56,426 bases of DNA from a virus: positions 1-56,426 of the IMG/VR virus record IMGVR_UViG_3300020408_000007; one strand, written 5' to 3'. This document shows, piece after piece, positions 15,934 to 23,878 of the stretch; positions within the stretch are counted from its first letter, which is position 1, and every line of letters starts with the position of its first letter. Position numbers and translations under genes: made by a program. The notes under the pieces were generated by a model. The model was not told the DNA's origin. It did not search any database and was given only the letters and a program-made list of their open reading frames with translations.

Positions 15934-16314
15934 CTATTTTTTCCTAAACTTGTCTACTCCTTTAATCCCTAAAGCTGCGGATATTGTAAGAAAAACTAGA
16001 TACGTATACCACTCCGGTAATTCGTTCAAACGGTCAAAGCCGTTCTTGACTATATCTTCCATTCCTGGAATGAAAACTAATATCAATGGAATGAGTATAA
16101 TGACGGTGACTATTTCATCCTTGATGGACGATTTTGTAGACTCAGCCATAATTAACTCCCACTTACTATCGTGGGTAGCCGCCGTTTTCATTATTTCAGC
16201 TTTTGCCTCTGCCTCAGTCTGTGCAAGAGTTGCCTTCGCCTTTTGCTTGGAAACTTGCCCCTCAACAAATGAGCCTGCCAACGATGCGATAGGTCCAATA
16301 AGAGCTTGAAACAT
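15934..16314 (-). CDS. Holin-like membrane protein (3TM superfamily type)
   Basis: 126 aa. N-terminal amphipathic segment, an Ala/Lys/Glu-rich helix (residues ~22-48), and two strong membrane spans: VTVIILIPLILVFIPG (~residues 70-85) and YLVFLTISAALGIKGVDKF (~105-123). The order matches GTA/phage holins of the 3-TM type. It belongs to a five-gene block of small membrane proteins; which of them forms the lethal hole is not decided by sequence. Confidence 0.72.
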   Translation of the reverse strand: MFQALIGPIASLAGSFVEGQVSKQKAKATLAQTEAEAKAEIMKTAATHDSKWELIMAESTKSSIKDEIVTVIILIPLILVFIPGMEDIVKNGFDRLNELPEWYTYLVFLTISAALGIKGVDKFRKK

Positions 16315-16317
16315 GGG

Positions 16318-16527
16318 TTACTCCTCAATAAAATCTAAAATTTCTCCGTTTAAAACCATCACTTTTAATTCTTTACAGGACCACTTTTGCTCAAAATTAT
16401 TGGTATGCCCCACATTACGTTTAATTTTACGCCTTATTGCCAAACATTCGCCAAGCGATTTATACGGCGTATACTCAACTTTTTCGCCGCCCATAACCAA
16501 TAATAAAACAAAGGTAAGCTCAACCAC
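16318..16527 (-). CDS. Small exported protein with two Cys
   Basis: 69 aa with GTG start. A hydrophobic N-terminus (MVELTFVLLLVMGG) looks like a short signal or anchor, followed by YTPYKSLGECLAIRRKIKRN and KWSCKELK. The 'Y-x-SLxxC...C' arrangement recurs in the 25325-25534 protein, so these may be two distant paralogues with a disulfide in the periplasm. No strong ribosome binding site is visible. Confidence 0.55.
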   Translation of the reverse strand: MVELTFVLLLVMGGEKVEYTPYKSLGECLAIRRKIKRNVGHTNNFEQKWSCKELKVMVLNGEILDFIEE

Positions 16528-16915
16528 CGTTTCGCATCTTTTCTAAATTTTCTTCTATTGTTGTTATTCTTTTTTCGTAAAACTCCAACGTCAATTTCTG
16601 TTGTTGATCATAGGGAGCTTTGCCGTCTTCTATTTGAGATTGAAGCTTTTCAAATTCTAAAGCAAGGTGTTCAATTAACATGAACTGTTCGCTATCTGCA
16701 GGAAGGCTCCCCATTTCCCCTCTAGGCCATTTAATTCTGAACTCTGTGTTATGTTGTACGTCAGATTCCATCATTGTGATATTGGTTTCAATCTGATTTA
16801 AGCGTTCAATAATGCCGAAGTAAGCCCACGTTGCTAGACTAGCTGCTGCAACCATAGACACAATATTACGTAAGGGTAATGCTACCTCTGTATTTTCATT
16901 TAACCTTGCTGGCAT
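16520..16915 (-). CDS. Membrane-anchored coiled-coil protein
   Basis: 131 aa. One span at residues ~14-36 (LRNIVSMVAAASLATWAYFG) followed by heptads ERLNQIETNITMM and a long charged helix to the C-terminus, with RIKWPRGEMGSLPADSEQFM in between. This layout is common in marine phages near lysis genes and could be a spanin-like or injection-related protein. Confidence 0.62.
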   Translation of the reverse strand: MPARLNENTEVALPLRNIVSMVAAASLATWAYFGIIERLNQIETNITMMESDVQHNTEFRIKWPRGEMGSLPADSEQFMLIEHLALEFEKLQSQIEDGKAPYDQQQKLTLEFYEKRITTIEENLEKMRNGG

Positions 16916-17122
16916 TTACTTCTCTGAGTTCAGCCATACCGCCAGACTGCCTGTCATGGCACCCGTGACAACTGAAATTAGTGAAGCCTGTTGAGTTGTT
17001 AAATCCGGCTGTGAAAGTGCCCATTCAATGCAGCGTATGTAAACACCTGTCATACACAGCATCATGAACCGTGGCAGTATCTTTAACTCTAACAGCTTTC
17101 TTGCTACATCTTCTGCGCTCAT
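16916..17122 (-). CDS. Small two-span membrane protein, holin candidate
   Basis: 68 aa. Two hydrophobic helices: ILPRFMMLCMTGVYIRCIEW (~residues 15-34) and ASLISVVTGAMTGSLAVWLN (~46-65), with a polar turn between. Size and topology fit a class II holin. It ends directly at the start of the next gene and shares a base with its stop codon. Confidence 0.62.
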   Translation of the reverse strand: MSAEDVARKLLELKILPRFMMLCMTGVYIRCIEWALSQPDLTTQQASLISVVTGAMTGSLAVWLNSEK

Positions 17123-17568
17123 TAATCAAACATCCCTTTTAACCATGCTACCCAAGCAACAAGCCCTGCTACCATTGAAGCAACCAATAGACCCGCTGCC
17201 CCTAAACCAATTACTTCTGAGAGCTCTGCTCTTCTGCGTCTAGCCAACTCCTCTCGCACTCTGCGTTCTTTTCTAGCGTTTGCTTGAAACTTTTGCCAAT
17301 CATGCCAAAGCCCCGGCCTTCCTGTGTATATCATTATTTGCTTTAGTTGTTCTTCTTTTTGACGAATACTTTCTAAGGCCATAAACTCTTCAAGATCAGA
17401 CGAACGAACTCCCGACTTCTTTTTCTTATTACCTTTTCGCTGCAGCTCCTCTTTGGCTATGACAAAATCTGAAATAGCTCTTCCTGCTTTGGCAATATCT
17501 CCAGTGTTCTGGACAGCCTTCTTGATAATTGTAAAAGCCGCATTTGCAGCCGCCAGTTCCGCTAAAAT
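17122..17568 (-). CDS. Tail-anchored protein, likely translated from an ATT codon
   Basis: The frame is open from a TAA at 17580-17578 and encodes 148 aa if initiation is at ATT (17568-17566), 5 nt after a good AAGAGG. No ATG, GTG or TTG occurs before the internal ATG at 17382. The upstream part (LAELAAANAAFTIIKKAVQN and SDLEEFMALESIRQKEEQLK) is well-formed protein and belongs to a family I recognise with N-termini like 'LAELAAANAAF'. C-terminus: YTGRPGLWHDWQKFQ, then a basic stretch and one membrane span (residues ~122-145). An ATG-only annotation would miss the first 62 residues. Confidence 0.7.
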   Translation of the reverse strand: MLAELAAANAAFTIIKKAVQNTGDIAKAGRAISDFVIAKEELQRKGNKKKKSGVRSSDLEEFMALESIRQKEEQLKQIMIYTGRPGLWHDWQKFQANARKERRVREELARRRRAELSEVIGLGAAGLLVASMVAGLVAWVAWLKGMFD

Positions 17569-17572
17569 TTTC

Positions 17573-17580
17573 GCCTCTTA
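17573..17580 (-). promoter_or_regulatory. Ribosome binding site that points to an ATT start
   Basis: On the minus strand AAGAGG (within 17579-17574) precedes ATT at 17568 with 5 nt spacing. It sits inside the 14-nt gap after the stop of the upstream gene. No standard start codon is in range, so this site supports AUU initiation. Confidence 0.6.
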
Positions 17581-17582
17581 TC

Positions 17583-17777
17583 TTACTTGCAGCTATGGTA
17601 GCTGCCGCCCTTAATTGCTGCGCCCATGCCGCGAACTTTTGAGATACCCATAGCGGTCGGTACAGATACTTCTTTTGCTTCGCCATATGGCACACGACCT
17701 TGCCCCTCAATCTCCGCAAAAGGTTTAGCTTTTGGTGACTCTGTTGGGGTGTTTGTCACTATCTTTACTACACTCAT
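17583..17777 (-). CDS. Small hypothetical late protein
   Basis: 64 aa, starting MSVVKIVTNTPTESPKAKPF, with PYGEAKEVSVPTAMGISKVR and a C-terminal GSYHSCK. Its start overlaps the portal stop (ATGA). Such 60-70 aa Lys/Pro/Gly proteins often sit after the portal gene. Function unknown. Confidence 0.6.
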   Translation of the reverse strand: MSVVKIVTNTPTESPKAKPFAEIEGQGRVPYGEAKEVSVPTAMGISKVRGMGAAIKGGSYHSCK

Positions 17778-20173
17778 TGTACGCTCCTATCTTTCATGCG
17801 TTCTCTTTCTAAAGCAGCCTGTATTCTAGCGGCTGTCTGCTCTTCTTGACTTCTAATACGCTCATCAAACTGACGAGATTTATCCATCATTTGAGCTTGT
17901 TTCAGGTTGAGCTCCCGCTCTTCCCGTTCCTTGTCATTCTGCTCTGCCAATGCGTCAAGCTGCAATTCCTGTTGCTTCAACGCTACTACAGGATCTGGTT
18001 GAGCGTTACCAGATAGCTGGCGACCCATGTCCTGTACGGCTTTCATCCCCTCAGCCATATACACTGCAGCCAAAGCATCAATCTCCATCTTAACTTCAGG
18101 AGGTATCTGCTGCTGTCCTTCCATGCCAGACTCACGCATGGCTCTTTCTACCGCATCTATCTGGACATGTTGGAAAACGTGCTTCTGAAGGTTCATGGCA
18201 ACCATTGGGTTCGCCCCTACAAGCGGTGAACCGCTCATAACAAGGTGCGCCATAATGTGCGCCTCATGATTCTGCCCAGGAAATGCCTGCATCTTCTTTC
18301 CATCAAGTGCTTCTTGGTTTTCTTGGGCCGGGTCCTTCGGTGTAGGCTGCTGTGCCTCTTCATTCATCAAATACTTATCAATATCCCGTACACCCAAGGC
18401 TTCGTACATGTCCCGATAGACCTCATACATGTTGTGTATTTGTGGGGCCTGGGACGCAAGCTGCATTTTGGTTTGTGCAAGAGCAATCCGTTGTGCTTGA
18501 GAGAATACATTGGGGTTGGAAACAGGTATTACGTCTATTCGGTCATCAAAATCCTGCGCCTTTACTGCAGAATCTACGCCTTCAATAGAGTATGGGTAAA
18601 CAGGCGGCAGACTCTCTGCCATAACCCTTGAAAGCAACTTAAATTCAAGCTTCATCGCGTAATGAAGGCGTTTATGGACCGCGCTCATCACACGAGAGCC
18701 CTGCTCCATCATTGCGATTGTAGTCCCTACAGCAGCCTGTTGGTTGCCATCCCCTACCTTGAGGTCTGTTATGGTCGCGAATCGCCTGCCTGCGTCAACT
18801 ACAAAGCCTAGAAGGTTAAATAATGTGCCGTCAGGGCCTTTAAACGGCAGGGGCATCAGACTATCCCGAATTGCACCCCCAGGAGCGTCTACATCCCTAA
18901 ATTCACCCGGCTGCAAAGGCTCATCATCGTCTCTTATCCGTAGGCCACGAGCTTTGAAGCCTGCGGGCAGGTTAGAAAGCGTCCCTGCATCTATCAATTG
19001 CCGTAAAGCTGCAGTCGCTGTCCTTGAAAGACCGCCAATAGTGTGAATAAGCCCCAATCCATAGAAACCAAAGCCTGGAAGGAACTTATAATGCACAAAA
19101 TACTGGATTTTTTCCATGTTTTGGTCATTTTCGCGGTAGTTTCTGCGAATTGACAGTATTTGACCGTTGTCCTGAGAGATAGTTACGATGTATGGCAGCT
19201 TGATTCCTGTTGGTTCGCCGTCCTGACCCTTGTCTTCATACCCCTCAAGGTCCAAATCGACGTGACATTCCAGCAAGGTGCAGTCATAGTCCACAGATGA
19301 CGGTTCAATTCCGGTAATACGATCGAGTTCAGAGCCCAAATCGTCATCCACCGCCTGTTGCGGCAACACAGGTATGTCCCTGTAAAAGCCCCCAATCTGC
19401 TTTTTACGCAATTCGTTCAAGCTCATACGCACGACATGCGTGATATTGGGGCAAGTTTCTAAATCAGCGGTTTCATAAGGCACTACTAGATGCTCTGCAG
19501 CTATAAATTTGCTTACAGCTCTGTCGATACCCTCGTCATAGTAGACTTTCTTAAAGGTACTCCCCGCTAAAGGTAAGTAAAACAGCATTTGGTCAAACTC
19601 AGGGGTGTACTCCTCCATCACATTCGTGATGTAAAAGTTCATAAAGTCCTTTACACGCTGAGCTTGGTCAGACTTTGCTGCGTCTGCTGACCCGACAATA
19701 GCAGTACGCACGGGTCCACCCGCTGGCAGCAGCTCATTGAACGCCTGAGCTTGGAACTGCACCGCCGCTTCAGCCAGCAACGGATGCGTGACGCCTGACG
19801 CACCTCTGAAAGGCTCCGATCTTTCTGAATAATTGAATCCCAATAATTCCAAACCGTTTGCATAAGCATCTTCCCATTCCTGTCTGCTAGCTTTGTTAGC
19901 GTCAAAGTCACTTGTAAGCTCACTTGCAACCGCCCCAAGCGTTCTGTCGTCCAAATCCTCTGCTAAATTGGCGTAAAAACCATTGTCAGGCATGTCTGTA
20001 GACGGTTCAAAATCTACAATGGCCCCACCATCCTCCGATATTTGTATGTCAAACTCACTTTCAATAGGCATTTCAAGACTGCCAGGGGCTTCAATCTCCA
20101 CCTCTGCCATCAACTCTTCTTGATCTATCTGTGGATTTTGATTCTCTACCAAAGAAATAGGGGGTCTAACCAT
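17774..20173 (-). CDS. Portal protein, P22-like
   Basis: 799 aa. N-terminal acidic arm, then SRQEWEDAYANGLELLGFNY, SEPFRGASGVTHPLLAEAAV and QFQAQAFNELLPAGGPVRTA, the hallmark entry of large P22-type portals in short-tailed marine phages. Mid-body FYGLGLIHTIGGLSRTATAA leads into the stem/crown region, and the C-terminus is a long Gln/Glu/Arg-rich helix (residues ~735-799), like the P22 portal barrel. It forms the dodecameric DNA channel. It is coupled to both neighbours by short overlaps. Confidence 0.88.
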   Translation of the reverse strand: MVRPPISLVENQNPQIDQEELMAEVEIEAPGSLEMPIESEFDIQISEDGGAIVDFEPSTDMPDNGFYANLAEDLDDRTLGAVASELTSDFDANKASRQEWEDAYANGLELLGFNYSERSEPFRGASGVTHPLLAEAAVQFQAQAFNELLPAGGPVRTAIVGSADAAKSDQAQRVKDFMNFYITNVMEEYTPEFDQMLFYLPLAGSTFKKVYYDEGIDRAVSKFIAAEHLVVPYETADLETCPNITHVVRMSLNELRKKQIGGFYRDIPVLPQQAVDDDLGSELDRITGIEPSSVDYDCTLLECHVDLDLEGYEDKGQDGEPTGIKLPYIVTISQDNGQILSIRRNYRENDQNMEKIQYFVHYKFLPGFGFYGLGLIHTIGGLSRTATAALRQLIDAGTLSNLPAGFKARGLRIRDDDEPLQPGEFRDVDAPGGAIRDSLMPLPFKGPDGTLFNLLGFVVDAGRRFATITDLKVGDGNQQAAVGTTIAMMEQGSRVMSAVHKRLHYAMKLEFKLLSRVMAESLPPVYPYSIEGVDSAVKAQDFDDRIDVIPVSNPNVFSQAQRIALAQTKMQLASQAPQIHNMYEVYRDMYEALGVRDIDKYLMNEEAQQPTPKDPAQENQEALDGKKMQAFPGQNHEAHIMAHLVMSGSPLVGANPMVAMNLQKHVFQHVQIDAVERAMRESGMEGQQQIPPEVKMEIDALAAVYMAEGMKAVQDMGRQLSGNAQPDPVVALKQQELQLDALAEQNDKEREERELNLKQAQMMDKSRQFDERIRSQEEQTAARIQAALERERMKDRSVQ

Positions 20174-20444
20174 TTACAACCTCACATCCGCAACGCGGGC
20201 TCATACCCTTTATAAAGACAGGTGTTCCCTCGCCCATGTATGCGCCTGTCACATTAAAATCCATGAACTCTATCGCCTCTGTCAAAGACATGCCGTCTCG
20301 TTTCCGCAATATATCCACACATTTATCCCAATCGTAAGCAATCATCACGGGAAGTCCACATCTTTCAGCAGATCCAATGATTGCCTCATCAAACCCGTCC
20401 GCTTTCAACATGACTACTTCTTCGTCAAACTCTTCTTCTATCAT
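20166..20444 (-). CDS. Conserved hypothetical protein before portal
   Basis: 92 aa from ATG 20444, which has GGAGGG 7 nt upstream; an ATG at 20459 shares bases with the previous stop. Sequence KADGFDEAIIGSAERCG, YDWDKCVDILRKRDGMSLTE and FNVTGAYMGEGTPVF is a recurrent small phage family. Ends MSPRCGCEVVNG. Function unknown; conservation next to portals suggests a head role. Confidence 0.7.
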   Translation of the reverse strand: MIEEEFDEEVVMLKADGFDEAIIGSAERCGLPVMIAYDWDKCVDILRKRDGMSLTEAIEFMDFNVTGAYMGEGTPVFIKGMSPRCGCEVVNG

Positions 20445-20458
20445 AGCATATCCCTCCA

Positions 20459-23400
20459 TTATTGCATATGTTTGATAAATTCTGCGATACCAGCCTTAAC
20501 TGGGCCGCCTTTTGCCATTCCTATTTGAGGCCCCGCATATTTAAATATGTTAGTAAAAACATCTTCAATATCCATTTCGCCTCGTTTCACCTTCCTAATA
20601 TTTTTGCTTAATTCCCTTTCAGAAGTCTTTTTTGTGTGTCGCCTATTTAAAAGAGCTTGAGACGGACCCGCACCTTCTGTCGCTTTTAGAGGAATATTTC
20701 TTTCTCTTAAAACATCTAAAGCAAGCAAAGGATGGTCCTCTGCAGTTGCAGGAGGGGCAAACATGTCAGAATCTTCATATAAATCAAATAATTTACCTTT
20801 TGTTTCAGGGTTTCCCAGTAAATTAAAATACACATTACTTGAACGATTTGGGTCCGCACCTTCTTTTTGAGAACGGCCCGCAGCATAAAGAAGAGCTGCA
20901 TACCCCTCTATTCCAAATTCTTCAATTAGTTTCTCTGGGGAGGCATTATCAAGTAATAAATTAGCTTGAAAATTACTCTCTACGGCTTCTGCAAACTCAT
21001 TAGCACGAGATTCTACTTCTCCCCCCTTCTGCATAAAAGGAATAAACTTGGCTATTCCTGCTTTTACATGACCGCCTTTTGCAAACTCCTGTGGCTGGTT
21101 CGTGGGCCGCGTTTCGGTCAACGCCGCCCCTGTACCAATGCCCACGGTCCCCGCAAAACCGTATTTCTTTAAAATATCTAAAGTAGCCGCATCAAAAACA
21201 ACGTAATTATAATCGTCTGCTCCGGGGTCTAACCTATCGTACCGCGTACCACGGGTTGAATACTTCGTTCCTTTTATGCCGTTATTGTTCAATAAAATAG
21301 AAATACGCGGGTCATCTAAACTAGAACCACCATAGAATTTGGCAATGGACAACAGAACTCCCTGACCGTCAGCCCGCCCCCGTTCGACCTCCTTAATCAA
21401 CTTCTCATCGCCAATCTTACGAGCGATTGCTGAAACCTTTTCACGAACAGCAGGGTGCTGGTCCTCCATTGAGCGATAGAAATCAATCATTTCGGTACGC
21501 GGATCAATGTCCATAGCTACTTGCATAAGCGTACCGTCAGAAGGTCCAAGACCTATAACCTCAAAACCATCTCGCTCCACACCCGTCTTCTCATCAACGT
21601 GAACTGCGTTTTTCAAACGTAAAGTTTTACCGTCATCGAAAGCGTAGTCTGTAAAGCCCCCGGTTAAATTTGTATTTACATTGTCCTCGCCAATGCCATA
21701 AACCAATTCATCGAGCAAATTTGAGAACTCTTCGTTATCTTCAACAAAAAGCTTTGGTCTTCCTGTGTCAGGGTCTGTCACACGATCTGTGTTAAACCGT
21801 CCAACAACCATGTTCAAATCGTCTTCATCTGCAAAAGGGTCTAACTCTTTGCGAAAACCTACGTTGCGTTTGTATGTTTCGCCCACCTGACGAAGATCCG
21901 AAAGATAAATACCATGACCAAACATGTTTGCTCCTTCACCTGTCTTTACATAGTGAAGATCAAACTTATCAAAATCAGTTCCTGCCCCGTGCCAAGTCTC
22001 AACTTTACGGCGACGAGCGGCTTCATTTATTTTTGGAACCATGCCCTGAATGCCGCCTTTACCTGTTGGGTACTGAACTCCCATAGGGCCGACTTCTTTA
22101 ATTACGTCCTGCATGTCAAAGCCGCCTGGAGCAAACACTTCGATAGGAGCGGTCGCAGCTCTCATTTTGAGCTCATATAGTCGGCCATCTATTCTCTCTA
22201 ATGCAGCAGGAGAAGTAGCCTTTCGTCGCGAACTTTCCAATTCACGAATTTCCGCAAACAGCTTCTCCCTTTCCTCAGAGCTTCGAGCAACCTTTTCCCC
22301 AATTATTCTTAAATAATTTCTATAAGAGTCTTCAGTAATGCCCAAAGCTTTCATTACTTTTTGTTGTTTTTGTATCGCGCCTTGATATCTATTAGCCATT
22401 ATTTCTTTAGCGCGAGCCAAAACTTCTTCACGCATAGCGAGATTATTAGGATCTAATTTAGCCCCTTGGTACATGGGACCTGGATAAACCATCGCACGAG
22501 AACGCATGTTATTGGGCATATTATTTTGCGAAAGAATATCATCACGAGCCATGTTTAAAGCTTGATAAATTCTACCATTTTCGCTTTGGGGGTTTGCCTG
22601 CGATAAGTTGCCCATACTGTAGGTTCCTTGATCAAGGCCAATTCTTAGGTTCCGGTCAACTTCATCTAGGCGTTTTACAAACTCATCAGAAACTTTTTGA
22701 TAATCAGTCAGAGTAAAAGCCATGCCCCCTTGAGGTAAGCCCTCTACGTCTTGCAATAAATGCTGTAACTCGTGGATCATAATGCTTCTAAATTGATCTG
22801 GGTCACTAGAATCAAGCTGATCTGCTCTTATTGTAATGCGGTTATCATACGAACTATAATGACCTAATTCGCCATTTGGGGTCGTTTCAGAAATACGAAG
22901 TTGATATTGATTGATGAAATCCCCATACGCCTGCATAATAGGGTGGTCAGAAGGCAAATGCTCTGACAAAGGACTGTCAAAGAATTTTCCAAAGCCAGGT
23001 TCTGTCGGAAGGCTTATGTTATTGTCTAAATAAGAAATAACATTCCCCCCATCCAAAGATTCATAATTAAAAAAGTCGTACATGTCATGGACAATGCTTT
23101 CCGTTGGGGCGTCTGTCCCAAAATTAATATCGGAAAGATCTGCTTCAAATTCAGTGTAAAAAGTTACGGTTGGTTTTCCGTCTGCGTTATATATAATGGA
23201 GGGCCCTGTTCCAAAGCCTGTTTGCTTTTTTGTCTCTCTGAAAATATCATCCGCTAAAGAGTAAACATTTTCTTCGTTTGCAAAGTCAGCTTTTTTTGCC
23301 TTGTATAACTTTTCAGCTAATTCTCTTGATTTTGTAATTTCAGGAAAAGCTCTAGCCGCCTCTTCGCCACCCATCATTTCTGTCCTTGACGTGTCGGGCA

Positions 23401-23878
23401 AATCTTGATCCGGGGACCGTGGTACGGGAACTATCTGTCCGTCAGGTGTGACCGCGACAGGAGTATTTTTGTTTTTCATATATTTTATAAAGCTTGCAAT
23501 GCCGTCACTTAAAAGATCCGCTCCTTTAGCGGTGGCTATCTCCCCCAAACCTAGAGCACCCCCCACAAAACGTGCATCATCCCGCATTTTTTGGCGTAAC
23601 TCTGTAGGGGCTTTGCCAAAAGTTTTCTCCCTTAAAAGCTCAGAGCCCGCTATTTTATCTAGCCCCTGCATTTGTTGAAGCATCAAAATATTTGATGTGA
23701 CTGGAGGTAGAGAAGCAGCCCCTTTGCCTACTAATCCTGCAATATCAGCAAAGCTGCCTAAAAGTTCCGGCCCCATTCCTTCCAAAAGACCTTTAAGGGT
23801 TTCTATGCCCTCACCTGTACGGTCATACCCTTCCGGGTATCTTCGGGACGGTACTAAAGAAATTTTTGATTCAGCCAT
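20459..23878 (-). CDS. Polyvalent effector: HExxH metallopeptidase-like plus ADP-ribosyltransferase-like
   Basis: 1139 aa between terminase large and portal. Residues ~300-400 carry RSIMIHELQHLLQDVEG with HExxH at 369-373, a zincin signature; MAFTLTDYQ follows. Residues ~625-905 match ART-PolyVal type ADP-ribosyltransferases: VETWHGAGTDFDKFD (His630), GHGIYLSDL (654-662), and the closing YNYVVFD. Two KGG(H/P)VKAGIA(K/E)FI copies sit at ~935-947 and the very C-terminus. Proteins of this type are packaged and injected with DNA; targets are unknown. HExxH is followed by no obvious third ligand I can name, so peptidase activity is inferred. Confidence 0.75.
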   Translation of the reverse strand: MAESKISLVPSRRYPEGYDRTGEGIETLKGLLEGMGPELLGSFADIAGLVGKGAASLPPVTSNILMLQQMQGLDKIAGSELLREKTFGKAPTELRQKMRDDARFVGGALGLGEIATAKGADLLSDGIASFIKYMKNKNTPVAVTPDGQIVPVPRSPDQDLPDTSRTEMMGGEEAARAFPEITKSRELAEKLYKAKKADFANEENVYSLADDIFRETKKQTGFGTGPSIIYNADGKPTVTFYTEFEADLSDINFGTDAPTESIVHDMYDFFNYESLDGGNVISYLDNNISLPTEPGFGKFFDSPLSEHLPSDHPIMQAYGDFINQYQLRISETTPNGELGHYSSYDNRITIRADQLDSSDPDQFRSIMIHELQHLLQDVEGLPQGGMAFTLTDYQKVSDEFVKRLDEVDRNLRIGLDQGTYSMGNLSQANPQSENGRIYQALNMARDDILSQNNMPNNMRSRAMVYPGPMYQGAKLDPNNLAMREEVLARAKEIMANRYQGAIQKQQKVMKALGITEDSYRNYLRIIGEKVARSSEEREKLFAEIRELESSRRKATSPAALERIDGRLYELKMRAATAPIEVFAPGGFDMQDVIKEVGPMGVQYPTGKGGIQGMVPKINEAARRRKVETWHGAGTDFDKFDLHYVKTGEGANMFGHGIYLSDLRQVGETYKRNVGFRKELDPFADEDDLNMVVGRFNTDRVTDPDTGRPKLFVEDNEEFSNLLDELVYGIGEDNVNTNLTGGFTDYAFDDGKTLRLKNAVHVDEKTGVERDGFEVIGLGPSDGTLMQVAMDIDPRTEMIDFYRSMEDQHPAVREKVSAIARKIGDEKLIKEVERGRADGQGVLLSIAKFYGGSSLDDPRISILLNNNGIKGTKYSTRGTRYDRLDPGADDYNYVVFDAATLDILKKYGFAGTVGIGTGAALTETRPTNQPQEFAKGGHVKAGIAKFIPFMQKGGEVESRANEFAEAVESNFQANLLLDNASPEKLIEEFGIEGYAALLYAAGRSQKEGADPNRSSNVYFNLLGNPETKGKLFDLYEDSDMFAPPATAEDHPLLALDVLRERNIPLKATEGAGPSQALLNRRHTKKTSERELSKNIRKVKRGEMDIEDVFTNIFKYAGPQIGMAKGGPVKAGIAEFIKHMQ

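Noticed and set aside
17122-17382. 86-codon version starting at ATG 17382
   Set aside because: It drops a conserved N-terminal domain and has no ribosome binding site; the ATT start with AAGAGG explains the open upstream frame better.
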